The notes: generated by a model not told the origin, from the letters alone. Positions 1-6,562 are shown, numbered from the stretch's first letter. The stretch is DNA of 8,420 bases from Deltaproteobacteria bacterium (GCA_020440745.1 JAGRNM010000050.1:1-8420); one strand, 5' to 3'. Numbers and translations: made by a program.

Positions 1-1746
1 TTAGAGAAAAAATTTAATAAAGAAGAAATTTTAGAATTTTATCTCAATCAAGTACCTTATGCCGCCAATCGTCGGGGTTTAGTCCAAGCTGCCCGTTATT
101 ATTTTAACCGCGACTTAGGCACCCTTAATCAAAAAGAAATGCTAACTTTGGTCATCCTAGTCCGCGCCCCTAGTCGTTATGATCTTTGGAAAAACACTCA
201 GAAAGTAGAAGCAAGTCTTAGGCGTTTTGTACCTCAGTTAGTTGAGGCCAACTTAATCCCAAAAGAAGAAGTAGAAAGCATCCTGAGCTCTCCTTTTGAC
301 TTAGAAAAAGCCCAATTAAGGGTTTCGGCTCCTCACTTTGTCAACTATGTCAAAGAGGCATTGGCCTTAGAGGGAAGAACAGAATCCTCCCTAAGTACTA
401 CCTTAGATCCCACTTGGCAGAGTCTTTTTCAAAAACTCCTAGACGAGCGTCTCCAGTCTTTGACCGATAAAAAAGTCAAAAACGGAGCTCTTCTAGCAGT
501 GGATCACCAGAGTGGCGAAATCTTAGCTTGGGTAGTGGCAGGTAACTTGGATCCACAAGTACCAGCCAGCGCCCTCAATACGGTCACCGTTTTGCGCCAA
601 CCGGGATCGGCTCTTAAGCCCTTCTTGTATGCCCTAGCCTTAGAAAAAGGTTATACTGCGGCAACGGTCTTAGAAGACAGCCCCTTAATCGAGAGTGTGG
701 GCATGGGGGGCATGCATACTTATCACAATTATAGCCGACATTTTTATGGGCCTGTGACCCTCAGAGAGGCTTTGGGAAACTCCCTCAATATTCCTGCGGT
801 TAGGACCTTAGCTTTTGTGGGTGGGGCCGATTATTTAGCTTTTTTAAAAAAACTAGGTTTCCAAAGCTTGGATCAACATTCCCATTTTTATGGAGGCGGC
901 GTGGCCTTAGGTAATGGGGAAGTCAGTCTTTTGGAACTAGTCCAGGCCTACAGTGTTTTAGCTAATGGAGGTTTTTTTAGGCCTTTAAAATTTTTAAAAG
1001 CAAAGCAAAGTCTTAACTCAGCTCACCAAGTCTTATCGGGCGAAGTAGCTTCTTTAATAGCCCATATCCTTTCGGACCCCAAGGCTAGGGCCAAGGAGTT
1101 TGGAGAATTTAGCGTTTTAAACTTTGCTGTACAAACGGCGGTTAAGACGGGAACCTCCAATGACTACCGCGATGCTTGGGCAGTGGGTTTTAATCATCGT
1201 TATACAGTGGGTGTTTGGTTAGGTAACCTAGATCAAAGTTCAACTCACGGCTTGACGGGTTCCACCGGTCCAGGACTTTTGTTGAGAAGCGCTTTTGCCA
1301 GACTCAATCAAAACCAGGACACAAAGCCTCTTTTTTTACATCCTAACTTGCGCCATTATACGCTTTGCCTAGAGACAAAAAGACTTAAGCAACTAGAGGA
1401 AGATTGTCCTAGTTATGAGGAATGGTTTGTGCCCGGTACCGAACCCAAGGCCTCCTTGGCTATGCACGAAGAAAAACAAAAAATTCGTCTATTGCGTCCT
1501 GTAGAAGGACTACGTATGGCCTATGATCCAAGGGTGCCAGGCGATTCACAAGTGTTTGAGTTTTTTTTGCAGGGAGTGGAAGAAAAACAAAACGTGATTT
1601 GGCAAATTAATAAAGAAGTATTTAAAAGTCAGGGAGGTAGGTACCGTTGGCCTTTAAAAAAAGGTGAGCATGTATTAAGCGTAAGTGTTTTAAATGAAGG
1701 CGAAACGATCTATAAAAGCCAGGAAGTAAACTTTTTGGTTAAATAA
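1..1746 (+). CDS. pbpC: Penicillin-binding protein 1C-type peptidoglycan glycosyltransferase/transpeptidase, 5'-truncated by the window edge
   Basis: The reading frame is open from base 1, and the first in-frame ATG (139) lies inside the conserved domain. The gene therefore starts outside the window and 581 residues are visible. Visible residues 1-60 are the end of a GT51 glycosyltransferase domain: the K-E-E-I-L-x-x-Y-L-N motif, then G-L-x-x-A-A-R-Y-Y-F and A-P-S-R-Y. A penicillin-binding transpeptidase follows, with all three active-site motifs: S203-A-L-K206, S261-L-N263 and K382-T-G-T-S. Residues about 495-581 fit the beta-rich C-terminal domain of PBP1C proteins (BiPBP_C), beginning I-R-L-L-R-P-V-E-G. 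The family polymerises lipid II and cross-links peptidoglycan on the outer face of the inner membrane. About 200 N-terminal residues, with the membrane anchor and the catalytic Glu of GT51, are missing. It is separated from the next gene by 321 bases and a terminator, so it is not part of the oxidase operon. The pbpC symbol rests on the C-terminal domain and the motif set. Confidence 0.88.
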   Translation, partial: LEKKFNKEEILEFYLNQVPYAANRRGLVQAARYYFNRDLGTLNQKEMLTLVILVRAPSRYDLWKNTQKVEASLRRFVPQLVEANLIPKEEVESILSSPFDLEKAQLRVSAPHFVNYVKEALALEGRTESSLSTTLDPTWQSLFQKLLDERLQSLTDKKVKNGALLAVDHQSGEILAWVVAGNLDPQVPASALNTVTVLRQPGSALKPFLYALALEKGYTAATVLEDSPLIESVGMGGMHTYHNYSRHFYGPVTLREALGNSLNIPAVRTLAFVGGADYLAFLKKLGFQSLDQHSHFYGGGVALGNGEVSLLELVQAYSVLANGGFFRPLKFLKAKQSLNSAHQVLSGEVASLIAHILSDPKARAKEFGEFSVLNFAVQTAVKTGTSNDYRDAWAVGFNHRYTVGVWLGNLDQSSTHGLTGSTGPGLLLRSAFARLNQNQDTKPLFLHPNLRHYTLCLETKRLKQLEEDCPSYEEWFVPGTEPKASLAMHEEKQKIRLLRPVEGLRMAYDPRVPGDSQVFEFFLQGVEEKQNVIWQINKEVFKSQGGRYRWPLKKGEHVLSVSVLNEGETIYKSQEVNFLVK

Positions 1747-1977
1747 AAGTCTAAAAATCAAGACCCTAAGTTTTAATACCTCTCTCTTTACTTTGGGCTT
1801 TATGGGCGCTTCTCAAAATAATTAATCCTTTATTTTTCTCTAAAACTTCTTATTTTCTTCATAAAAAAGCTCTAAATTTATTTCTTAATTAAAACTTCCT
1901 AAGCCTTTTGGACGTTTTTAAAAATTAGCGTTTCTTCTTTAGAAGTAAAATTTTTGAGGAAAAAGACCAATAAGCAT

Positions 1978-2020
1978 GACGATGCCCCGTTTAAGATTTT
2001 TTCTTGCGGGGCATTGTTTT
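1978..2020 (+). terminator. Rho-independent-type terminator hairpin
   Basis: GACGATGCCCCG (1978-1989) pairs with CGGGGCATTGTT (2007-2018): 12 pairs including two G-T wobbles, around a 17-base AT-rich loop. The stem runs directly into TTTT (2017-2020). It most likely ends transcription of the pbpC-like gene 230 bases upstream. The T-run is short, so efficiency is uncertain. It is the only GC-rich hairpin in this AT-rich spacer. Confidence 0.65.
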
Positions 2021-2043
2021 ATGGGGCATGGCAAAAGTATACA
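2014..2043 (+). promoter_or_regulatory. Possible sigma70-like promoter for the thioredoxin/CuA lipoprotein pair
   Basis: TTGTTT (2014-2019) and TATACA (2038-2043) are separated by 18 bases. They sit 24 bases upstream of the start codon at 2068. The match to TTGACA/TATAAT is only partial, and the -35 overlaps the terminator's T-run. The placement is logical, but the call is weak. Confidence 0.25.
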
Positions 2044-2067
2044 GGATCTTGATGGAAGGAGTTTCCC

Positions 2068-2619
2068 ATGGTTCTCTTAAAATCCGAAGCCATCCAGATG
2101 GGTAGTTCAGCACCCAATTTTAAACTTAAAGATGTAGAAGATCATTGGGTACAATTAAACGACTTCAAAGGCAAAAAAGCCCTTGTGGTCTTGTTTATCT
2201 GTAATCATTGTCCTTATGTCCAGGCCATAGAGGATCGCTTGATTCAGCTTCGTCGGGACTATGAATCTAAGGGAGTACAATTAATTGGCATCTGTTCTAA
2301 CGATGCTAGTAACTATCCTGAGGATGCTCCCCCTAAACTTCTTAAACGTTGGCAGGAAAAGCATTATGGTTTTCCCTATCTTATTGATGAAACTCAAGAG
2401 GTTGCCAAGGCCTATGGCGCTGTTTGTACTCCTGACCTTTACGTTTATGATCAGGACTTTAAATTAGCTTATCACGGTTGTTTAGATGACAGTTGGCAAA
2501 AACCTGAGGAAGTCAAAAAAAGACACTTAGCCGAGGCCTTAGACGCTTTATTGGCTGGGGCTAAGCCTGCTTCAGAGCAACCAGCTTCGATGGGTTGTTC
2601 TATTAAATGGAAGGCTTAA
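2068..2619 (+). CDS. Thioredoxin-fold/peroxiredoxin-like protein with CNHC motif
   Basis: A 183-residue AhpC/TSA-thioredoxin superfamily protein. The N-terminal G-S-x-A-P-x-F-x-L-x-D segment is typical of TlpA/peroxiredoxin-like folds. The redox motif is C45-N-H-C48-P-Y-V, and the cis-proline loop is V-C120-T-P122-D. The C-terminal M-G-C177-S-I-K-W is a third conserved-looking cysteine that I associate with the 'PRX_like1' type of thioredoxin-family protein. There is no signal peptide or membrane segment, so the protein is probably cytoplasmic. The likely role is thiol-disulfide exchange or peroxide/disulfide reduction; the substrate cannot be read from the sequence. The start at 2068 is supported by AAGGAG at 2056-2061, six bases upstream; a second ATG at 2098 lacks such a site. 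The CuA lipoprotein gene begins five bases after its stop, which suggests a two-gene operon and possible shared involvement in copper or thiol handling (inference). Confidence 0.85.
   Translation: MVLLKSEAIQMGSSAPNFKLKDVEDHWVQLNDFKGKKALVVLFICNHCPYVQAIEDRLIQLRRDYESKGVQLIGICSNDASNYPEDAPPKLLKRWQEKHYGFPYLIDETQEVAKAYGAVCTPDLYVYDQDFKLAYHGCLDDSWQKPEEVKKRHLAEALDALLAGAKPASEQPASMGCSIKWKA
2608..2614 (+). promoter_or_regulatory. Ribosome binding site deciding the lipoprotein start
   Basis: TGGAAGG lies 10 bases upstream of ATG 2625. The alternative ATG at 2607 overlaps this site and has no Shine-Dalgarno of its own. Starting at 2625 also gives a clean lipoprotein signal peptide. Confidence 0.55.
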
Positions 2620-2624
2620 ACTTC

Positions 2625-3098
2625 ATGGGATTTTCTTTTTGGCTAAGAAGTATTTTATGTCTTTTAATCATGCTTAGCTTTGCTGCGGCTTGTTCTTCTT
2701 CAGAAGAAAAACTCCCTCAGGGTGCTAGAGAGCTCACTTTTGAGATCAAGGCCAAACAGTTTGTCTGGCAAGTCAAGCATCCGGGTGCGGATGGTCAGTT
2801 GGACACCGAGGATGATTTATTTTTAGAAAACCAAATTGTCCTACCGGAAAAAACTAGGGTCCATTTGCAACTAGAAAGCCTCGATGTGATTCATGGATTT
2901 TGGTTGCCCTCTCGTTCCTTAAGATTGACCCTAATACCTGGAAAAAAATACGAGGCTTCTCTGGACTTTGTCAAAACAGGTAAGTTTCGTTTAGCTTGTA
3001 GCGAAAACTGTGGGGTAGGGCACAGTCATATGATAGGTTGGCTTGTAGTACTGGATCAAGAAAGCTACCAGTCATGGTTAACTAGTCAAAAAAAATAA
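2625..3098 (+). CDS. Free-standing CuA-domain lipoprotein (cytochrome oxidase subunit II-like)
   Basis: A 157-residue protein. The first 23 residues form a lipoprotein signal: Arg8, a hydrophobic stretch, then the lipobox A-A-A-C with lipid-attachment Cys23 followed by three serines. The rest is a cupredoxin-fold CuA domain with a full ligand set: His90 (D-V-I-H), Cys125, Cys129, His133 and Met136 in C-S-E-N-C-G-x-G-H-S-H-M. A Q-F-V-W segment before it corresponds to the aromatic electron-entry patch of subunit II. Unlike true CoxB it has no two-helix hairpin; its only membrane attachment would be the lipid. It is therefore a soluble-domain CuA protein tethered to a membrane, facing the periplasm. 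It could be subunit II of another oxidase, an electron shuttle, or a copper donor/acceptor for CoxB. The sequence does not decide between these. The ATG at 2607 is an alternative start that overlaps the upstream gene by 13 bases. It lies about 100 bases upstream of coxB in the same orientation. Confidence 0.82.
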   Translation: MGFSFWLRSILCLLIMLSFAAACSSSEEKLPQGARELTFEIKAKQFVWQVKHPGADGQLDTEDDLFLENQIVLPEKTRVHLQLESLDVIHGFWLPSRSLRLTLIPGKKYEASLDFVKTGKFRLACSENCGVGHSHMIGWLVVLDQESYQSWLTSQKK

Positions 3099-3127
3099 CT
3101 TTTTTTGTAAACTTGACGCTTGACTAG
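3082..3127 (+). repeat. Inverted repeat across the lipoprotein stop codon
   Basis: CTAGTCAA (3082-3089) is the exact reverse complement of TTGACTAG (3120-3127). Between them, eight A (3088-3095), TAAC and seven T (3100-3106) form a second AT-only foldback. It could be a weak terminator for the lipoprotein gene or an operator before coxB. No clear promoter hexamer pair could be placed in 3099-3201. Confidence 0.3.
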
Positions 3128-3201
3128 AGTGCATGCTAGCCGCTTTCCGCTCTTAATTTTATTAAATTACTTAACCCTTTACTATTTTTGAGGTCCGCCT
3201 C

Positions 3202-3969
3202 ATGGAAAAACTTCAATACGGCATTGGACTGATGCCGGACTTATCCACTCACGGTCATGGGATTGACCAATTAATTTACTTTTTGCACGGCTTTATGCTG
3301 TTGCTTTTTGTTGGTTGGGGCATCTTTCTTGCCTATACCTTAATTCGTTTCCGAGCCCGTGCTGGCCACAAAGCCAATTATGAATCTCTTAAAAGTAAAC
3401 TCCCTAAATACGCTGAAGTAGCAGTAGTGGCTTTTGAGGTTTTTCTTTTAGTAGGCTTAAGTATGCCTGTTTGGAATAGTTACAAGAGTGATCCACCTGA
3501 CGAAAAAGAGGCCTTAAGGGTGCGTGTAGTAGGTCAGCAATTTGCTTGGTATATTCACTATGCGGGAGAAGATAAAAAGTTTGGTCGCACTGATTCTAAA
3601 TTAATCAGTGACTTTAATCCTTTAGGAATTGATTCCAAAGATCCGGCTAGTGAAGATGACTTTTATTCCTTAAGAAACTTTAACTTACCGGTGGGTAAGC
3701 CCATTATTGCAGAAATTACTTCTAAAGACGTCATTCATAGTTTTGGCGTGCCTGTTTTACGAGTTAAACAAGACGCCACTCCCGGGATTACCGTCCCTAT
3801 TTGGTTTACCGCTAAGGAGACAGGGGAGTTTGAGATTATTTGCTCCCAGCTTTGTGGTATTGGACACAGTACCATGGGGGGTAAGGTCCATGTCCAAAAG
3901 CCAGAAGATTTTAAGAAGTGGTGGGACGAGCAAGAGCGTCCTTATAAAAAAAGCACCGCTAGTTTATAA
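3202..3969 (+). CDS. coxB: Cytochrome c oxidase subunit II (first copy)
   Basis: 255 residues; carries the CuA centre that takes electrons from cytochrome c and passes them to CoxA. Two N-terminal helices (about residues 24-50 and 72-90) form the subunit II hairpin, followed by the periplasmic cupredoxin domain. CuA ligands are His179 (D-V-I-H-S-F), Cys214, Cys218, His222 and Met225 in C-S-Q-L-C-G-x-G-H-S-T-M. Position 216 is Gln, where most A-type oxidases have the Glu that also binds the Mg/Mn site. Glu72 at the cytoplasmic start of helix 2 matches the K-channel-entry Glu (E101 in Rhodobacter). Glu79, two turns deeper, sits where the family usually has Pro. TGAGGT at 3189-3194 supports the start. 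There is no cleavable signal peptide; the protein begins near a T-H-G-H-G segment. No heme c motif follows, so this is aa3 rather than caa3 type. It is 49 bases upstream of coxA. Confidence 0.95.
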   Translation: MEKLQYGIGLMPDLSTHGHGIDQLIYFLHGFMLLLFVGWGIFLAYTLIRFRARAGHKANYESLKSKLPKYAEVAVVAFEVFLLVGLSMPVWNSYKSDPPDEKEALRVRVVGQQFAWYIHYAGEDKKFGRTDSKLISDFNPLGIDSKDPASEDDFYSLRNFNLPVGKPIIAEITSKDVIHSFGVPVLRVKQDATPGITVPIWFTAKETGEFEIICSQLCGIGHSTMGGKVHVQKPEDFKKWWDEQERPYKKSTASL

Positions 3970-4018
3970 GCGGTAGTAGTATTCTCTAGAGTTAAAAAAG
4001 ATAAAAGAGGTTTTTAAA

Positions 4019-5755
4019 ATGAGTCAGGATCACCATCATCAAGAATTAGGTTTTATCCAAAAATATATTTTTTCGGTGGATCACAAAGTCATTGGAGTCC
4101 AGTACGGTGTAACAGCTTTGATTTTTTTGTTTTTGGGCTTTTGCATGATGATGTTGATGCGTTGGCAGCTGGCCTATCCTGGAGAAGAAGTTCCTATTTT
4201 AGGAGGACTCTTAGGTAGCGGTTGGTTGCCGGACTTTATGTCCGCAGGTGATGTGGATGCTAGTACTTATAATACCTTGGGAGCCATGCATGGGACGGTT
4301 ATGATTTTCTTAGGTGTGGTTCCTTTGGGAGTGGGAGCCTTTGGTAACTATCTGGTGCCCTTGCAAGTGGGTGCTCCTGATATGGCTTTCCCCAAACTAA
4401 ACGCCGCTAGTTATTGGACTTATTTTGCTGGTGGAGTGGTCATGATGCTTGGCTTTTTTATGCCAGGAGGCGCTGCTAATAGCGGTTGGACTTCTTACCC
4501 TCCTCTTTCTATTTTTGCTAGCAATGGTCAAACGGTCTGGCTAGTGGGCATGGTGCTTTTGATTACCAGTTCGCTTTTGGGTTCGGTTAATATTATTGTG
4601 ACGATTATTCAGCTGAGGGCTCCGGGGCTTAGCTTTTTTAAACTACCTTTCTTTGTTTGGGCTCAGCTGGTGACTTCTTTTATTCTTTTGTTGGCTTTTC
4701 CTCCTTTGGAGGCGGCGGGTGTCTTACAATTAATGGACCGTGTAGCCGGAACCAGCTTCTTTTTACCCACGGGCTTAGTACAAAGTAACATGCCTTTAGA
4801 AATAGCCGGAGGGGGTAACTCACTTCTGTGGCAGCATTTATTTTGGTTTTTGGCTCACCCTGAGGTTTATGTTTTGATCTTGCCAGCCATTGGGATTGTG
4901 ACCGAAATCGTTGTTAATAATACCCGTAAGCCTCTTTATGGTTATAAGACCTTAGTTTATTCCGGTATTTTCTTAGGCTTTATGTCTTTTCTAGTTTGGG
5001 CTCACCATATGTTTATGACAGGAATGGGCGAGACCATGAGTGACTTCTTTCAGGTGACCACTATGATTATTTCCATTCCTTCGGTAGTGGTTTTAACGGT
5101 TTTGATTATTACTTTATGGGGAGGTTCTATCCGCTTTAATGTGCCTATGCTTTTTGCGGTGGCCTTTTTGCCTATGTTTGCCATTGGTGGTTTGACAGGC
5201 TTGCCCTTAGGTCTGACGGCATCGGATATTTATTTTCATGATACTTACTATGTGATTGGTCACTTTCACTACGTGGTGGCGCCAGGGACCCTCTTTGCCC
5301 TCTTTGCGGGAATTTATTATTGGTATCCCAAGGTAGTGGGACGTAAGATGAGTAGTTTTTGGGGAAAGATCCATTTTTGGGGATCCTTGATTAGTATTAA
5401 TTTGGTCTTTTTTCCCATGCTTTTGCAGGGGATTTCTGGTCTGAACCGTCGTATGTATGATCCTACTTTTTATGAACATGGAGCATCTATTCAGAGTCTT
5501 AATGTGATTATTTCATACGCTGCTTGGGCTTTAGGACTGGTGCAGTTAATTTTTATTCTCAACTTTTTCTTAAGCATTAAGTTTGGTAAAAAAGTAGGAG
5601 ATAATCCCTGGCAAGCCACTACTTTGGAGTGGGCCACACCAACCCCACCTCCCCATGGTAACTTTTTAAGCGAGCCTACGGTTTATCATGGGCCCTATGA
5701 ATATAGTGTGCCGGGCAGAACAGAAGATTATTTGCCCCAACACGTGCAGGCTTAA
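4019..5755 (+). CDS. coxA: Cytochrome c oxidase subunit I
   Basis: 578 residues, about 12 membrane helices; the catalytic, proton-pumping subunit. Heme a is held by His91 and His417. CuB is held by His280, His329 and His330, with the crosslinking Tyr284 in H-P-E-V-Y. Heme a3 is held by His415, and His407-Asp408 lies at the Mg site. The D-channel is intact: Asn110, Asp121, Asn128 and Glu282 (matching Rhodobacter N121, D132, N139 and E286). The alignment is gapless from H-P-E-V-Y to W-G-G-S-I, and in it the K-channel residues T359/K362 are replaced by Ser355 and Val358, with no lysine nearby (I-P-S-V-V-V-L-T). The R-R pair for heme propionates is present in G-L-N-R-R-M-Y. AAAGAGG at 4004-4010 is well placed for ATG 4019. 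The N-terminus begins with a His-rich D-H-H-H segment. It is embedded between coxB and coxC with short gaps (49 and 29 bases), so it is co-transcribed. This is clearly an A-family heme-copper oxidase and not cbb3. Confidence 0.97.
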   Translation: MSQDHHHQELGFIQKYIFSVDHKVIGVQYGVTALIFLFLGFCMMMLMRWQLAYPGEEVPILGGLLGSGWLPDFMSAGDVDASTYNTLGAMHGTVMIFLGVVPLGVGAFGNYLVPLQVGAPDMAFPKLNAASYWTYFAGGVVMMLGFFMPGGAANSGWTSYPPLSIFASNGQTVWLVGMVLLITSSLLGSVNIIVTIIQLRAPGLSFFKLPFFVWAQLVTSFILLLAFPPLEAAGVLQLMDRVAGTSFFLPTGLVQSNMPLEIAGGGNSLLWQHLFWFLAHPEVYVLILPAIGIVTEIVVNNTRKPLYGYKTLVYSGIFLGFMSFLVWAHHMFMTGMGETMSDFFQVTTMIISIPSVVVLTVLIITLWGGSIRFNVPMLFAVAFLPMFAIGGLTGLPLGLTASDIYFHDTYYVIGHFHYVVAPGTLFALFAGIYYWYPKVVGRKMSSFWGKIHFWGSLISINLVFFPMLLQGISGLNRRMYDPTFYEHGASIQSLNVIISYAAWALGLVQLIFILNFFLSIKFGKKVGDNPWQATTLEWATPTPPPHGNFLSEPTVYHGPYEYSVPGRTEDYLPQHVQA

Positions 5756-5784
5756 GTTTAAAACTTTAGTTAAGGATTAGAATC

Positions 5785-6384
5785 ATGAGTTTAGATTTAA
5801 TTAAATATATAGAAGAACCCCATCCACTGACAGGGATCACTAATTCTAAGTTGGCGATGTGGCTTTTTTTAGCGACTGAAGTCATGCTCTTTGGAGGTCT
5901 TTTTAGTGCCTATATTATTTTAAGAGTAGGAGCACCGGACTGGCCCCATGGGTCGGAGTATCTTAATGTTCCCTTAGCCACTGCTAATACCATGGTTTTG
6001 ATTATTTCTAGTGTGACCATGGTCATGAGCTGGGCCTCTTTGGCTATGAAAAGTCTGCCCAAGTTTAAGTTTTATATGACCATGACTATTTTATTAGCTT
6101 GTGTCTTTTTAGTGATTAAGTACATTGAGTACAGTCATAAGTTTCATTTAGAACTTTATCCCTCTACCAATAACTTCTTTGGTATTTATTTTACCCTGAC
6201 GGGTTTACATGGTTTGCATATTATTGGTGGTATCTTGGTCAATACTTACTTTTTGTTAACGGCTAATAAGTCGTGGGCAGAACACCCTAAAATGTTTACG
6301 GGTCGTATTGAGGCTGCTGGTTTGTACTGGCACTTTGTGGATTTGGTCTGGATCTTTTTGTTTCCGGTGTTGTACTTATTGTGA
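5785..6384 (+). CDS. coxC: Cytochrome c oxidase subunit III
   Basis: 199 residues with five predicted helices, the short bacterial form that lacks the first two helices of mitochondrial subunit III. Glu32 in F-L-A-T-E-V-M-L-F-G-G matches the conserved membrane Glu of the family. G-L-H-G-L-H-I-I-G-G and the closing Y-W-H-F-V-D-L-V-W-I are the family signatures near the C-terminus. Subunit III stabilises CoxA and supports proton uptake through the D-channel; it carries no cofactor. AAGGA at 5772-5776 lies eight bases before ATG 5785. It is the last clearly AT-rich gene of the window. A Shine-Dalgarno-like GAGGGAGGA overlaps its stop (6383-6391) but has no start codon at a useful distance, as if the original next gene had been cut away. 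Confidence 0.96.
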   Translation: MSLDLIKYIEEPHPLTGITNSKLAMWLFLATEVMLFGGLFSAYIILRVGAPDWPHGSEYLNVPLATANTMVLIISSVTMVMSWASLAMKSLPKFKFYMTMTILLACVFLVIKYIEYSHKFHLELYPSTNNFFGIYFTLTGLHGLHIIGGILVNTYFLLTANKSWAEHPKMFTGRIEAAGLYWHFVDLVWIFLFPVLYLL

Positions 6385-6421
6385 GGGAGGACTTTTTCGA
6401 AATAAAAGGGAAGACGAAACC

Positions 6422-6562
6422 ATGAATTGGAGAAATCGGATTGGGGCCGCGACGGAATCAGTTCCGTCGCGACGCAAAGCGAGGTCTGTTAAAACAGACT
6501 CTGTCCAATTCGAAGTTCCTCAATCTGTCGGAGTCCTTTTCAAAGGACTTTGCTCTGCGTAG
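6422..6562 (+). CDS. Possible 46-residue leader-type ORF (doubtful)
   Basis: ATG 6422 has a good Shine-Dalgarno, AAGGGAAG at 6406-6413, eight bases upstream. The frame runs 46 codons through three hairpins and ends at 6562, before the subunit IV gene. The product would be basic (several Arg/Lys) with no recognisable domain or membrane segment. The composition is dictated by the palindromes, so this may simply be a start site stranded by an insertion. A translated leader that affects folding of the downstream RNA is possible but unproven. Confidence 0.15.
   Translation: MNWRNRIGAATESVPSRRKARSVKTDSVQFEVPQSVGVLFKGLCSA
6448..6471 (+). repeat. Perfect 10-bp hairpin
   Basis: CGCGACGGAA (6448-6457) and TTCCGTCGCG (6462-6471) pair perfectly around a TCAG tetraloop. 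No T-run follows, so it does not look like a terminator. Confidence 0.75.
6484..6499 (+). repeat. Perfect short hairpin
   Basis: GTCTGTT (6484-6490) is the reverse complement of AACAGAC (6493-6499), separated by two bases. In practice this is a six-pair stem with a four-base loop. Confidence 0.7.
6532..6549 (+). repeat. Perfect 8-bp palindrome with 2-base centre
   Basis: AGTCCTTT (6532-6539) and AAAGGACT (6542-6549) are exact reverse complements around TC. Confidence 0.7.

Larger units (their letters stand above)
1747..2067. other. AT-rich intergenic spacer
   Basis: This 321-base spacer lies between the pbpC-like gene and the thioredoxin-like gene. The first two thirds are very AT-rich with many T and A runs, and I see no coding frame or RNA gene. 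The last third holds the hairpin terminator (1978-2020), a second GGGGCAT copy (2023-2029) and the region where the downstream promoter should lie. Confidence 0.7.

Noticed and set aside
1..138. Start of the penicillin-binding protein at ATG 139
   Set aside because: The frame continues upstream to base 1 with conserved glycosyltransferase sequence, so 139 is an internal methionine.
3113..3165. coxB promoter using TTGACG or TTGACT at 3113/3120
   Set aside because: No acceptable -10 hexamer lies 16-18 bases downstream (CTAGCC and CTTTCC occupy those places); the AT-rich TATTAA further on is too distant.
5207..5479. Minus-strand ORF of 90 codons
   Set aside because: It lies wholly inside coxA, opposite its most conserved helices, with no family resemblance or ribosome site; it is an antisense shadow.
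6424..6511. tRNA or tRNA-like cloverleaf at the junction
   Set aside because: The three-way foldback lacks the D, anticodon and T-loop signatures (no GTTCRA loop, no CCA-type acceptor, wrong arm lengths).
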